From positions 202,451 through 266,450 of the forward strand of contig NZ_LQPJ01000136.1 in NCBI RefSeq assembly GCF_002101785.1: a stretch of 64,000 bases of DNA, in the 5' to 3' direction. Source of the stretch: Mycobacterium palustre (GTDB taxonomy: Bacteria; Actinomycetota; Actinomycetes; Mycobacteriales; Mycobacteriaceae). The position numbers and the translations under genes were made by a program. This document shows positions 25,184 through 34,112 of this stretch, piece after piece (positions within the stretch are counted from its first letter, which is position 1; every line of letters starts with the position of its first letter). The notes beneath the pieces are model-generated. The model did no database searches. It saw only the letters and a list, made by a program, of their open reading frames with translations, and was not told where the DNA came from.

Positions 25184-25654
25184 ATGTATGGCATGACCGA
25201 ATCGCGCCCCCCGTTCCCGCCGTTCACCCTCGAGACGGCCGCCCAGAAGGTCCAGGCCGCCGAGGACGCCTGGAACACCCGCGACCCGCATCGTGTCAGC
25301 CTGGCCTACACGCCCGACTCGCAATGGCGCAACCGCGACGAACACATCGTCGGCCGCGACCAGATCGTGGCGTTTTTGACCCGCAAGTGGGAACGCAAAC
25401 TCGACTATGCGCTGCGCAAGAGCCTGTGGGGCTTCCGCGAAAACCGCATCGCCGTGCGGTTCCAATACGAGTGCCGCGACCGCACCGGCCAGTGGTACCG
25501 CAGCTACGGCAACGAGCTGTGGGAGTTCACCGCGTCGGGGTTGATGGCGCGCCGCGAAGCCAGCATCAACGACGTGCCCATCGACGAGTCGCAGCGCCGC
25601 TACTTCGGGCCGCGTCCCGCGTCCGAGCACGGGCAAGATATTCCCCTCTGGTAG
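25184..25654 (+). CDS. DUF1348 / NTF2-like protein
   Basis: 156-aa SnoaL-like small protein of the DUF1348 type: FTLETAAQKVQAAEDAWNTRD, VSLAYTPDSQWRNRDE, a KWERKLDYALRKSLWGF block, FQYECRD and YGNELWEF, ending PASEHGQDIPLW. The family is widespread and uncharacterised. Start at ATG 25184 or 25193. Divergent from fadE2 (57 bp between starts) and followed by pntAa after 55 bp. It is not in the M. tuberculosis order at this position. Confidence 0.85.
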   Translation: MYGMTESRPPFPPFTLETAAQKVQAAEDAWNTRDPHRVSLAYTPDSQWRNRDEHIVGRDQIVAFLTRKWERKLDYALRKSLWGFRENRIAVRFQYECRDRTGQWYRSYGNELWEFTASGLMARREASINDVPIDESQRRYFGPRPASEHGQDIPLW

Positions 25655-25709
25655 CGGCGGTTAGGGTGACTGCGGCAAGCCCTAGGTAAGGAAAGTGGAT
25701 ATACGCGCC

Positions 25710-26816
25710 ATGACAGATTCGCAGACGACCGTCGGCGTCGTCGCCGAGTCCGGGACCGGCGAGCGGCGCGTCGCGCTGGTGCCCAAGGCGGTAGCGACGC
25801 TGGTCAACAGCGGTGTGGCGGTGGTGGTCGAGTCGGGCGCGGGCGAAGGCGCGCTGCTTCCCGACGATCTCTACACGCAGGCCGGCGCCACGATCGGGGA
25901 CGCCTGGGCGGCCGACGTGGTCGTCAAGGTCGCGCCGCCGACCGCCACCGAGGTCAGCCGGCTGCGCAGCGGGCAGACGCTGATCGGCTTCCTGGCGCCG
26001 CGCAACGCCGACAATTCGATCGGCGCGCTCACCGAGGCGGGCGTGCAGGCGTTCGCGCTCGAGGCCATTCCCCGCATCTCGCGGGCGCAGGTGATGGACG
26101 CGCTGTCGTCGCAGGCCAACGTCGCCGGCTACAAGGCGGTGCTGCTGGCGGCCTCGGAGTCCACCCGGTTCTTCCCCATGCTGACGACGGCGGCCGGCAC
26201 CGTGAAGCCGGCCTCGGTGCTGGTGCTCGGGGTCGGGGTGGCCGGGCTGCAGGCGCTGGCCACCGCCAAACGCCTCGGCGCGCGGACCTCCGGGTACGAC
26301 GTGCGCCCCGAGGTGGCCGACCAGGTGCGCTCGGTGGGCGCGCAGTGGCTGTCGCTCGGCGACAAAGACGTGGCGGCCTCCGGTGAGGGTGGCTACGCGC
26401 GCGAGCTCACCGACGAGGAACGCGCCCAGCAGCAGAAGGCCCTGGAGAAGGCGATCAGCGGGTTCGACGTGGTGATCACCACGGCGCTGGTTCCGGGACG
26501 CCCCGCGCCCCGGTTGGTGACCGCCGCCGCGGTGGAGGCGATGAAGCCCGGCAGCGTGGTGGTGGACCTGGCCGGGGAGACCGGCGGCAACTGCGAGCTC
26601 GCCGAACCCGGCAAGACGGTGGTCAAGCACGACGTCACCATCGCCGCCCCGCTGAACCTGCCCGCGACCATGCCCGAGCACGCCAGCGAGCTGTACAGCA
26701 AGAACATCACGGCGCTGCTCGAGCTGTTGATCAAAAACGGCAAGCTGGCCCCTGACTTCGACGACGAGGTGGTGGCGGCGGCCTGTGTCACTCGTGCCGG
26801 GAAAGAAGGCGCATAG
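25710..26816 (+). CDS. pntAa: NAD(P) transhydrogenase subunit alpha part 1
   Basis: 368-aa soluble NAD(H)-binding domain I of the proton-translocating transhydrogenase, which uses the proton gradient to make NADPH from NADH. The Rossmann motif VLVLGVGVAGLQALATAK and the mobile loop region (GGYARELTDEE) are present. ATG 25710 is used; AAGGAAAG lies upstream with a somewhat long spacing. Stop and next ATG are adjacent. Orthologue of Rv0155; three-subunit arrangement as in Rhodospirillum. Confidence 0.94.
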   Translation: MTDSQTTVGVVAESGTGERRVALVPKAVATLVNSGVAVVVESGAGEGALLPDDLYTQAGATIGDAWAADVVVKVAPPTATEVSRLRSGQTLIGFLAPRNADNSIGALTEAGVQAFALEAIPRISRAQVMDALSSQANVAGYKAVLLAASESTRFFPMLTTAAGTVKPASVLVLGVGVAGLQALATAKRLGARTSGYDVRPEVADQVRSVGAQWLSLGDKDVAASGEGGYARELTDEERAQQQKALEKAISGFDVVITTALVPGRPAPRLVTAAAVEAMKPGSVVVDLAGETGGNCELAEPGKTVVKHDVTIAAPLNLPATMPEHASELYSKNITALLELLIKNGKLAPDFDDEVVAAACVTRAGKEGA

Positions 26817-27155
26817 ATGTATGACGAACTGCTGCAAAACCTCGCGATCCTGGTGCTGTCCGGGTTCGTCGGCTTCGCGGTCATCTCCAAGGTGCCCAAC
26901 ACGCTGCACACCCCGCTGATGTCGGGCACCAACGCCATCCACGGCATCGTGGTGCTCGGCGCGCTGGTGGTGTTCGGCGCGGTCGAGCACCCGTCGCTGG
27001 CGGTGCAGATCATCCTGTTCGTCGCCGTCGTGTTCGGGACGCTGAACGTCATCGGCGGGTTCATCGTCACCGACCGGATGTTGGGGATGTTCAAGGGTAA
27101 GAAGAAAGCCCCGGCCGCCAAGGCCGAGAAGACGGAAGCGCCGGCGGCCAAATGA
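26817..27155 (+). CDS. pntAb: NAD(P) transhydrogenase subunit alpha part 2 (membrane)
   Basis: 112-aa membrane subunit with three or four hydrophobic helices (ILVLSGFVGFAVIS, IVVLGALVVFGAV, IILFVAVVFGTLNVIGGFIV) and a lysine/alanine-rich cytoplasmic tail (KKKAPAAKAEKTEAPAAK). Forms part of the proton channel domain II with PntB. ATG directly follows the pntAa stop; its own TGA overlaps the pntB ATG. Orthologue of Rv0156. Confidence 0.94.
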   Translation: MYDELLQNLAILVLSGFVGFAVISKVPNTLHTPLMSGTNAIHGIVVLGALVVFGAVEHPSLAVQIILFVAVVFGTLNVIGGFIVTDRMLGMFKGKKKAPAAKAEKTEAPAAK

Positions 27156-28576
27156 ACTACCTCGTCACCGGTCTCTACATCGTCGCGTTCGCGCTCTTCA
27201 TCTACGGCTTGATGGGCCTGACCGGCCCCAAGACGGCGGTGCGCGGCAACCTGATCGCCGCGCTCGGCATGGCCATCGCGGTGGGGGCCACGCTGATCAA
27301 GATCCGCCACACCGACCAGTGGGTGCTGATCATCGTGGCCCTGGTGGTGGGCGTCGCGCTCGGCGTCCCGCCGGCCCGCTGGACCAAGATGACCGCCATG
27401 CCGCAGCTGGTGGCGTTCTTCAACGGCGTCGGCGGCGGCACGGTCGCACTCATCGCGCTATCGGAATTCATTGAGACAAGCGGGTTTTCGGCCTTCCAAC
27501 ACGGCGAGTCGCCGACCGTGCACATCGTGGTGGCGTCGCTGTTCGCCGCGATCATCGGGTCGGTCTCGTTCTGGGGTTCGATCATCGCCTTCGGCAAGCT
27601 GCAGGAGATCATCTCCGGCTCGCCGATCGGCTTCGGCCGGGCCCAGCAACCGATCAACCTGCTGCTGCTGGCCGCGGCCATCGCGGCAGCGGTGGTCATC
27701 GGCGTGCACGCGCATCCGGGCACCGGCGGGGTGTCGCTGTGGTGGATGATCGGCCTGCTGGCCGCCGCCGGCGTGCTGGGGCTGATGGTGGTCCTGCCCA
27801 TCGGCGGCGCCGACATGCCGGTGGTCATCTCGCTGCTGAACGCGATGACCGGGCTGTCGGCCGCGGCGGCCGGTCTGGCGCTCAACAACACCGCGATGAT
27901 CGTCGCGGGCATGATCGTCGGCGCCTCCGGCTCGATCCTGACCAACCTGATGGCCAAGGCGATGAACCGGTCCATTCCGGCGATCGTGGCCGGCGGATTC
28001 GGCGGCGGCGGGGTGGCCCCGAGCGGTGGTGATGGCGGCGACAAGACCGTCAAGGCGACCTCGGCCGCCGACGCGGCGATCCAGATGGCCTACGCCAACC
28101 AGGTGATCGTGGTGCCCGGCTACGGCCTGGCCGTCGCGCAGGCGCAGCACGCCGTCAAGGACATGGCGAGCCTGCTGGAAGAAAAGGGCGTGGCGGTCAA
28201 GTATGCGATTCACCCCGTGGCCGGCCGGATGCCCGGGCACATGAACGTGTTGCTGGCCGAGGCCGAGGTGGACTACGACGCCATGAAGGACATGGACGAC
28301 ATCAACGACGAGTTCGCCCGCACCGACGTGGCGATCGTCATCGGCGCCAACGACGTCACCAACCCCGCCGCGCGCAACGAAGCGTCCAGCCCGATCTACG
28401 GCATGCCGATCCTCAACGTCGACAAGGCCAAGTCGGTGATCGTGCTCAAGCGCTCCATGAACTCGGGCTTCGCGGGCATCGACAACCCGCTGTTCTACGC
28501 CGCCGGCACCACGATGCTGTTCGGGGACGCGAAAAAGTCGGTGACCGAGGTCACCGAGGAACTAAAGGCGTTGTAG
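27152..28576 (+). CDS. pntB: NAD(P) transhydrogenase subunit beta
   Basis: 474 aa. N-terminal two thirds are membrane helices (domain II); the C-terminal domain III binds NADP(H), with VIVVPGYGLAVAQAQHAV, HPVAGRMPGHMNVLLAEA and VIGANDVTNPAA. ATGA overlap with pntAb shows tight coupling. Orthologue of Rv0157. Completes an intact transhydrogenase, important for the NADPH supply of lipid synthesis. Confidence 0.95.
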   Translation: MNYLVTGLYIVAFALFIYGLMGLTGPKTAVRGNLIAALGMAIAVGATLIKIRHTDQWVLIIVALVVGVALGVPPARWTKMTAMPQLVAFFNGVGGGTVALIALSEFIETSGFSAFQHGESPTVHIVVASLFAAIIGSVSFWGSIIAFGKLQEIISGSPIGFGRAQQPINLLLLAAAIAAAVVIGVHAHPGTGGVSLWWMIGLLAAAGVLGLMVVLPIGGADMPVVISLLNAMTGLSAAAAGLALNNTAMIVAGMIVGASGSILTNLMAKAMNRSIPAIVAGGFGGGGVAPSGGDGGDKTVKATSAADAAIQMAYANQVIVVPGYGLAVAQAQHAVKDMASLLEEKGVAVKYAIHPVAGRMPGHMNVLLAEAEVDYDAMKDMDDINDEFARTDVAIVIGANDVTNPAARNEASSPIYGMPILNVDKAKSVIVLKRSMNSGFAGIDNPLFYAAGTTMLFGDAKKSVTEVTEELKAL

Positions 28577-28578
28577 GC

Positions 28579-28623
28579 GTGGTGATCGCGAGCGCAGCGG
28601 AGCTGGGCGAAGCGGGTCACCAC
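28579..28623. terminator. Inverted repeat after pntB, likely bidirectional terminator
   Basis: Arms GTGGTGA (28579-28585) and TCACCAC (28617-28623) enclose a GC-rich segment with the phase GCGAGCGCAGCGGAGC. It begins 2 bp after the pntB stop and ends 17 bp before the stop of the convergent 41-aa gene. I recall similar GCGAGCGCAGCG elements in mycobacterial intergenic DNA, so it may be a dispersed element used as terminator. Confidence 0.45.
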
Positions 28624-28640
28624 TATTGGCGTGCTGAGAG

Positions 28641-28766
28641 CTAGACCGGCGGGTAGGGGGGCGGCGGGTACCCGTTGCCGTCGACCACGCCGCGCAGGCC
28701 CCAGGGCACGTAACGCATGAAGAATTCGATCTCGTCGCTCATGTCGTAGTCTGGACTCGGATCCAT
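28641..28766 (-). CDS. Small conserved protein, 41 aa (Rv0157A-like)
   Basis: Encodes MDPSPDYDMSDEIEFFMRYV and a proline-rich end (PPPPYPPV). A GAGAGGTGGGG ribosome site stands just before the ATG at 28766. Position between pntB and the TetR gene equals Rv0157A, an annotated tiny protein of similar size. No domain or membrane segment is recognisable. Function unknown. Supported by the ribosome site, position and acidic start with a structured aromatic core (IEFFMRYVPWGL). Confidence 0.65.
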   Translation of the reverse strand: MDPSPDYDMSDEIEFFMRYVPWGLRGVVDGNGYPPPPYPPV

Positions 28767-28848
28767 TTCCCCACCTCTCGACTCGCGACCGGTTCGACTT
28801 CGCAGCTTAGTCCCATGGGCGGCGCTGCGACAGCAGCGCGTGCCCTTA

Positions 28849-28864
28849 AACTGTCCAACCAGTT
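28849..28864. promoter_or_regulatory. Palindrome AACTG-N6-CAGTT upstream of TetR gene
   Basis: A perfect 5-bp-arm inverted repeat in an AT-richer patch, 65 bp before the TetR start at 28929 and 83 bp before the 41-aa gene on the other strand. Likely autoregulatory operator of the Rv0158-like TetR; inference only. Confidence 0.4.
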
Positions 28865-28928
28865 GATTGATACTTTGCTTTTCCGCGGGGTGGACCGCCG
28901 CCGCGCGCCGTGACGATAGAGAGTACCG

Positions 28929-29552
28929 ATGCCATCCGAGAACGGGCTGACGCGCCGCGAGGAGTTGCTGGCCGTGGCCACCAAGCTGTTCGCCGCCCGC
29001 GGCTACCACGGCACCCGGATGGACGACGTCGCCGACGTGATCGGGCTGAACAAGGCGACGGTCTACCACTACTACGCCAGCAAATCGCTGATCCTGTTCG
29101 ACATCTACCGCCAGGCCGCCGAGGGCACGCTGGCCGCCGTGCACGACGACCCGTCGTGGACCGCCCGGGAGGCGCTCTACCAGTACACCGTCCGCCTGCT
29201 CACCGGGATCGCGGCCAACCCCGAGCGGGCCGCCGTGTACTTCCAGGAGCAGCCCTACATCACCGAGTGGTTCACCGCCGAGCAGGTCGCCGAGGTCCGC
29301 GAGAAGGAGGCCCAGGTCTACGAGCACGTGCACGGGCTCATCGACCGCGGCATCGCCAGCGGCGAATTCTTTGAGTGCGACTCGCACGTGGTGGCGCTGG
29401 GCTACATCGGGATGACGCTGGGCAGCTATCGGTGGCTGCGCCCGCACGGGCGGCGCACCGCCAAGGAAATCGCCGCCGAGTTCAGCACCGCGCTGCTGCG
29501 CGGCCTCATCCGCGACGAGTCGGTCCGGACCCAGTCCCCGCTCGGACCCTAG
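28929..29552 (+). CDS. TetR-family regulator (Rv0158-like)
   Basis: 207-aa TetR protein. Helix-turn-helix at about residues 29-51 (TRMDDVADVIGLNKATVYHYYASK), then a helical ligand domain of the type fused to fatty-acid responsive repressors (AVYFQEQPYITEWFT). ATG 28929. It marks the end of the M. tuberculosis-like gene order on the left side; its stop is 2 bp from the stop of the convergent PE-PPE gene. Targets unknown. Confidence 0.9.
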   Translation: MPSENGLTRREELLAVATKLFAARGYHGTRMDDVADVIGLNKATVYHYYASKSLILFDIYRQAAEGTLAAVHDDPSWTAREALYQYTVRLLTGIAANPERAAVYFQEQPYITEWFTAEQVAEVREKEAQVYEHVHGLIDRGIASGEFFECDSHVVALGYIGMTLGSYRWLRPHGRRTAKEIAAEFSTALLRGLIRDESVRTQSPLGP

Positions 29553-29554
29553 GG

Positions 29555-31039
29555 TCAGGGGAAGACGGGTGGCGGGATGATGTGCAGCACGTTTCCGGCC
29601 GCACCGCTCAGCAGGGAGAGCAACGTCGTGCTCGGCTGGCCGAGGAAGATGTTCAGGCCCGGGTTGATCGACGGCACCCACGGGTAGGTGTCGGGGAAGT
29701 ATGACGGCGACAACAGTCCGGCCTCCACCCCAATCTCCACCGCGGCGCCGTACGGGCCCTGGACGGCGCCCAAGGCAAGGTCGGGGACGATCGTGAACGG
29801 GTTGGGGATCTCGAACAGCCCGGCCGGGGTCGGGATGTTCGCGTAGTTCAGCCCGGGTCCGTAGTCGCCGTAGCCCATGTCGACCAGCACCCTCAGGTCG
29901 GGCTGGAAAATGTCGGCGATCGGGGGACCGGCGTAGGGGATGTCGCGGATCGGCTGCAGCAGCGGCAGGTCCTGGCTCATGATCATGTAGTAGTCCGTGC
30001 CGTGGTAGCCGGGCGACGTGGGCAAATGCACCGCGTTGGCGATCTGGGACGCGGTCAGGTCCGGATACAAGCTGTGGACGTAGAAATACCCCATGAGGGC
30101 GTTGAGGTCCGACACCAGGTTGAGCGGGTACTGGGGCAGGTCGGCGATGCCGTCGTATTGGAGCGTGTAAATCGAGGTCGGGTACGGCGAATTGGGCGGG
30201 GTCGCCCCGTTGAACGCCACGTCCAAAAACGGGATGTAGAAGCCGGGGAAGCGCTCCAGGATGCCGCCGACGGGGTTGTTGGGGTTGCCGACCAGCACGA
30301 AGGACAGCTGGCCGGGATTCGGCGAGCCCGCCGCCATCAGCGCGTTGATCTCGTTGGTGACGATCGTGGCGCTCTGCGAGTAGCCGAAGACGACGGCGCT
30401 GTTTCCTTGGGTGATCACACCGGTCGGCCCGAAGAGCGCGTTGTGCAGCAAGCCCACCCCTTGAGCGACGGACTGGCCGAACGTCATGTTGCCGAGCGCG
30501 GGGGTCACCGGCCAGAACTGCTCGGGGGTGAATAGGGGTAAAGGCGGCGTTGAAACGCCCGGAAACCTCGGCAGTATGTAGGAGTTGAAGACGCTGTTCA
30601 GATAGATCGGATCCGGCAGCGGGTTGTTGGTGCCGCCCATGATCAACGCGTAGAGGGGGTCGCCTGAGGCCGAGCCCAGCGTGGTCGCCAGGGCGCTGAC
30701 GCCGCCCGACCCGCCGGCGACCGGCGCGGCCCCCAACATCGACTGCACGAGCGCCGCATTCGCCGTCTCGGCCTGCATGTAGGCGGTCGCGGCGGCCGTC
30801 AACGCCTGGGTGAACTGGGTGTGGAACGCGGCCGCCTGGGAGACGAGCGCTTGGTATTCCCGGCCGTAGTCGGCGAACAGATTAGCGATCGCCGCCGACA
30901 CCTCGTCCTCGGCGGCCGCCAGCAAACCGGTCGTCGGGGCGGCGGCTTTCGCACCCGCGGACCGAATCGCCGATCCGATGTTCTCCACATCGGCGGCCGT
31001 AGCGGTCAACGCCTCAGGGGCGGTTGTTAACGATGACAT
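29555..31039 (-). CDS. PE-PPE domain esterase (PE3/PE4-like)
   Basis: 494 aa. PE domain at residues 1-95 (AADVENIGSAIRSAG ... EDEVSAAIANLFADYGREYQ) then a PE-PPE hydrolase domain; serine elbow GYSQS near residue 220. Predicted ESX-secreted surface esterase. A very strong AAAGGAGGGGG ribosome site precedes the ATG at 31039. In M. tuberculosis two genes (Rv0159c PE3, Rv0160c PE4) follow Rv0158; here there is one. Promoter region contains a perfect inverted repeat at 31111-31131. Confidence 0.92.
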   Translation of the reverse strand: MSSLTTAPEALTATAADVENIGSAIRSAGAKAAAPTTGLLAAAEDEVSAAIANLFADYGREYQALVSQAAAFHTQFTQALTAAATAYMQAETANAALVQSMLGAAPVAGGSGGVSALATTLGSASGDPLYALIMGGTNNPLPDPIYLNSVFNSYILPRFPGVSTPPLPLFTPEQFWPVTPALGNMTFGQSVAQGVGLLHNALFGPTGVITQGNSAVVFGYSQSATIVTNEINALMAAGSPNPGQLSFVLVGNPNNPVGGILERFPGFYIPFLDVAFNGATPPNSPYPTSIYTLQYDGIADLPQYPLNLVSDLNALMGYFYVHSLYPDLTASQIANAVHLPTSPGYHGTDYYMIMSQDLPLLQPIRDIPYAGPPIADIFQPDLRVLVDMGYGDYGPGLNYANIPTPAGLFEIPNPFTIVPDLALGAVQGPYGAAVEIGVEAGLLSPSYFPDTYPWVPSINPGLNIFLGQPSTTLLSLLSGAAGNVLHIIPPPVFP

Positions 31040-31110
31040 ATCCCCCTCCTTTCCCACGGGCCCCTTCCCGCCCGAACCGGGACTTATCCGCAACCGTAGG
31101 CATTAGGTAC

Positions 31111-31131
31111 GGACAGAGACTAGATCTGTCC
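31111..31131. promoter_or_regulatory. Perfect inverted repeat GGACAGA-N7-TCTGTCC
   Basis: Seven-base arms (31111-31117 and 31125-31131) in the 123-bp gap between the hydrolase stop and the PE-PPE start, both on the - strand. Could be an operator for the PE-PPE gene (72 bp before its ATG) or a terminator hairpin of the hydrolase transcript. No T-run follows. Confidence 0.5.
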
Positions 31132-31162
31132 AGCCGGCGAATCTGGAGTTTCGGCCAAGTTT

Positions 31163-32068
31163 CTAGGCGCTTACCCGTTTGAGATGCCTGTCGAGGAAAG
31201 CGATCTGGTCGGCGACCACCCGCTCGAACGCATCGCCGACATAGATGTCGAAGTGCCCCTCGGGGTACATCCTGACTTCTCCCCGCGGAGCCTTGGCCGC
31301 GTAGCGCAGCGTCGGAACCGCGGGCGCCACCGAGTCGGCTTCGCAGACGCAGAACAGGATGGGGCAGGGGACCTTGCCGGTTAGCCGGCCCGGGCGATAG
31401 GTGATGATCCGCAAACCCAGCCGGGCGGCGATCTCGTTGGGCACCGTTTGGCCCTCGGGCACTAGCCGCAGATAGCCGGGATACGCGTCGGGCGCGTTCA
31501 TCAGGGCCACCTCGCCCGGCCTGCCGGCCGCGGGGACCGTCACGGGGGCTTTGCCCAACCGGGCTGCCACCAGATCCCGCGCCGCCAGCAGGGCGAGGCG
31601 CGCGGAGATCAACGGGCTCAGCGTGCGCGCGGAAGCGACGCCGTCGGTGAACGGGCACTGGGCCACCGCGGCCTTGATGCCCGGCACGCGGGCCGCCGTG
31701 GCGATCACGTGCCCGCCACCAAACGACGTGCCCCACAGGCCGATTCGGTTGCGATCGATGCCCTCGAGGGTGCGGGCGTAGTCCACCGCCGCGGCCCAGT
31801 CCGCCAGCTGCATGCCGATGTCGAGCAGCTGGCGCGGTTGGCCTTCGCTGTCACCGAAGTTGCGATAGTCGAACACCAAACAGGCGTAGCCGCCCGCGCT
31901 GAAACGCTCGGCATAGGCGTCCAGCCGCATGGTGCGCACCGCACCCAGGCCGTGCGCCATCACCAGCAGCGGGGCCGGGGCGCCGGCGGCGTCGCTTTTC
32001 GGCCGGTACAGCCACGCGCTGATCCGGTCGTCGCCGGAGGTGAATCGGACGTCGTCGCGTTGTGCCAT
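31163..32068 (-). CDS. Alpha/beta hydrolase (dienelactone hydrolase/BAAT-like)
   Basis: 301-aa serine hydrolase. LLVMAHGLGAVRTMRLDAYAERF (oxyanion), nucleophile elbow WGTSFGGGHV, acid in CEADSVAP and catalytic His in YPEGHFDIYVGD. Resembles lipid or peptide hydrolases of the CocE/X-Pro-like and BAAT families. ATG 32068 has GGAAACGCTG before it; an ATG at 32080 lacks a ribosome site. Divergent from the reductase at 32178. Substrate unknown. Confidence 0.85.
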   Translation of the reverse strand: MAQRDDVRFTSGDDRISAWLYRPKSDAAGAPAPLLVMAHGLGAVRTMRLDAYAERFSAGGYACLVFDYRNFGDSEGQPRQLLDIGMQLADWAAAVDYARTLEGIDRNRIGLWGTSFGGGHVIATAARVPGIKAAVAQCPFTDGVASARTLSPLISARLALLAARDLVAARLGKAPVTVPAAGRPGEVALMNAPDAYPGYLRLVPEGQTVPNEIAARLGLRIITYRPGRLTGKVPCPILFCVCEADSVAPAVPTLRYAAKAPRGEVRMYPEGHFDIYVGDAFERVVADQIAFLDRHLKRVSA

Positions 32069-32177
32069 CAGCGTTTCCATTTTGCATGCCGGAGGCAAGC
32101 CGGGAGCGGTAGGCGTCACTCAAATTGTGGACTACTGTCTAGAAAAGTTTCTGAGCGTTCGAGGGACGGAGACTCTC

Positions 32178-33266
32178 ATGGCGATCCGCGTCGCGCACGT
32201 CGGTACGGGAAACGTCGGACGGCCGGCCCTTGCCGAGCTCGTCACCAATCCGCAGTTCGAGCTGACCGGGTTGTGCGTGTCGTCGCAAGACAAGGTCGGC
32301 AAGGACGCCGGGGAGCTGTGCGGGGCCGGCGTCGCCACCGGCATTGCCGCCGTCGACGACCTGGGCGCCGTGCTGGCCACCAAGCCCGAATGCGTCGTGT
32401 ACTGCGCCATGGGCGACACCCGCCTGCCGGACGCGATGGCCGACGTCATGCGCATCCTTGCCGCCGGCATCAACGTGGTCGGATCTTCTCCGGGGCTGCT
32501 GCAATACCCTTGGGGCGTCATGCCCGACAAGTACATTGCCCGAGTGGAAAGCGCCGCCCAGCAAGGCAATTCGAGCATCTTCATCAACGGCGTCGACCCC
32601 GGGTTCATCAACGACCTGCTTCCGTTCGCGCTGGCCGGGACGTGCCAGCGCATCGAGCGGGTGCGCTGCATGGAGATCGCCGACTACGCGAGCTACGACG
32701 GCCCCGAGGTCATGCACTACATGGGATTCGGCCGGCCGCTGGACGAGGTGCCGATGCTGCTGCAGCCGGGTGTGCTGGGCATCGCGTGGGGAGCGGCGAT
32801 CCGCCAGCTGGCGGCGGGCCTGGGCATCGAGATCGACCAGATCACCGAGTCATACCAGCGCGAGCCGGCGCCCGAGGACTTCGACATCGCGGTGGGCCGG
32901 GTGGCCAAGGGCACCCTGGCCGCGCTGCAGTTCGAAATCCGCGGCATGGTCGACGGCCGCCCGGCCATCGTCGTCGAGCACGTCACCCGGCTGCGGCCCG
33001 ACCTGCGGCCCGACTGGCCGCAACCCGCGGCGGGTGGCGGCTCGTATCGCGTCGAGATCACCGGGGAACCGTCCTATGCCGTGGACGTCGTTCCGAGCAG
33101 CCGCAAGGGCGACCACAACCACGCCGCGATCGTCGGCGCCGCGGGCCGCATCGTCAACGCCATCCCCGCGGTGGTCGCCGCGCCGCCGGGCATCCGGACC
33201 ACGCTCGACCTGCCGCTGGTCACGGGCAAGGGTCTTTACGCGCCAACAGATTTGGTGACCACCTAA
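32178..33266 (+). CDS. DapB-like NAD(P)-dependent oxidoreductase
   Basis: 362-aa protein with the Rossmann motif VAHVGTGNVGRPAL at the N-terminus and a dihydrodipicolinate reductase-like C-terminal half, in a family with 2,4-diaminopentanoate dehydrogenase and many mycobacterial paralogues. It is not the lysine-pathway enzyme, which is shorter. Likely reduces or oxidises a small keto or amine group. Upstream, AGAAA-AG-TTTCT at 32141-32152 is a small palindrome that may be an operator. The SDR at 33284 follows after 17 bp, so they are operonic. Confidence 0.82.
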   Translation: MAIRVAHVGTGNVGRPALAELVTNPQFELTGLCVSSQDKVGKDAGELCGAGVATGIAAVDDLGAVLATKPECVVYCAMGDTRLPDAMADVMRILAAGINVVGSSPGLLQYPWGVMPDKYIARVESAAQQGNSSIFINGVDPGFINDLLPFALAGTCQRIERVRCMEIADYASYDGPEVMHYMGFGRPLDEVPMLLQPGVLGIAWGAAIRQLAAGLGIEIDQITESYQREPAPEDFDIAVGRVAKGTLAALQFEIRGMVDGRPAIVVEHVTRLRPDLRPDWPQPAAGGGSYRVEITGEPSYAVDVVPSSRKGDHNHAAIVGAAGRIVNAIPAVVAAPPGIRTTLDLPLVTGKGLYAPTDLVTT

Positions 33267-33283
33267 CCGAAAGGAGACCCCGC

Positions 33284-34024
33284 GTGGGACGGGTAGACGG
33301 CAAAGTTGCACTGATCAGTGGCGGTGCCCGTGGAATGGGCGCCTCGCACGCGCGGCTGCTCGTCGAAGAGGGCGCCAAGGTGGTCATCGGCGACATCCTC
33401 GACGACGAGGGCAAGGCGCTGGCCGACGAGATCGGGGAAGCGGCGCGCTATGTGCACCTCGACGTCACGCAGCCCGACCAGTGGGACGCCGCGGTCGCGA
33501 CGGCGACCGGCGAGTTCGGGAAGCTCGACGTGTTGGTCAACAACGCCGGCATCGTGGCGCTCGGGCAGTTGAAGAATTTCGATCTGGCCAAGTGGCAGAA
33601 GGTGATTGACGTCAACCTGACCGGCACGTTCCTGGGGATGCGGGTGGCCGTCGAGCCGATGACCGCGGCCGGCGGCGGCTCGATCATCAACGTGTCCTCG
33701 ATCGAGGGGCTGCGCGGCGCGCCGGCCGTCCACCCGTACGTCGCGTCGAAGTGGGCGGTGCGCGGCCTGGCCAAGTCCGCGGCCCTGGAATTGGCGCCGA
33801 TGAACATCCGGGTGAACTCCATCCATCCAGGCTTCATCCGTACCCCGATGACCGCCAAGTTGCCCGAGGACATGGTCACCGTGCCCCTCGGCCGCCCCGG
33901 CGAGCCGCGGGAGGTGTCGACGTTCGTCCTATTCCTCGCGAGCGACGAGTCGTCCTACACGACCGGCAGCGAGTTCGTCATGGACGGCGGCCTGGTGACC
34001 GACGTGCCGCACAAGGAGCTCTGA
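33284..34024 (+). CDS. Short-chain dehydrogenase, FabG3/20-beta-HSD type
   Basis: 246-aa classical SDR: TGxxxGxG-type motif SGGARGMGASHARLL, NNAG, catalytic Ser in INVSSIEGLRGA and YVASKWAVR (Tyr/Lys). The sequence is close to M. tuberculosis Rv2002 (FabG3, 3-alpha/20-beta-hydroxysteroid dehydrogenase) in pattern (GDILDDEGK, ARYVHLDVTQPDQW). GTG 33284 has AAAGGAGAC before it. Part of the 32178 operon; together they suggest metabolism of a steroid-like or other keto compound. Confidence 0.88.
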   Translation: MGRVDGKVALISGGARGMGASHARLLVEEGAKVVIGDILDDEGKALADEIGEAARYVHLDVTQPDQWDAAVATATGEFGKLDVLVNNAGIVALGQLKNFDLAKWQKVIDVNLTGTFLGMRVAVEPMTAAGGGSIINVSSIEGLRGAPAVHPYVASKWAVRGLAKSAALELAPMNIRVNSIHPGFIRTPMTAKLPEDMVTVPLGRPGEPREVSTFVLFLASDESSYTTGSEFVMDGGLVTDVPHKEL

Positions 34025-34112
34025 GGCGTGGCGGCTATTTGGCTTGTGTAGTTTAGGCGTCGCGTTCAGGGGAAATCAGGGGGAATCTCTCGAGGGGCGA
34101 AGGGAGCAGCTG

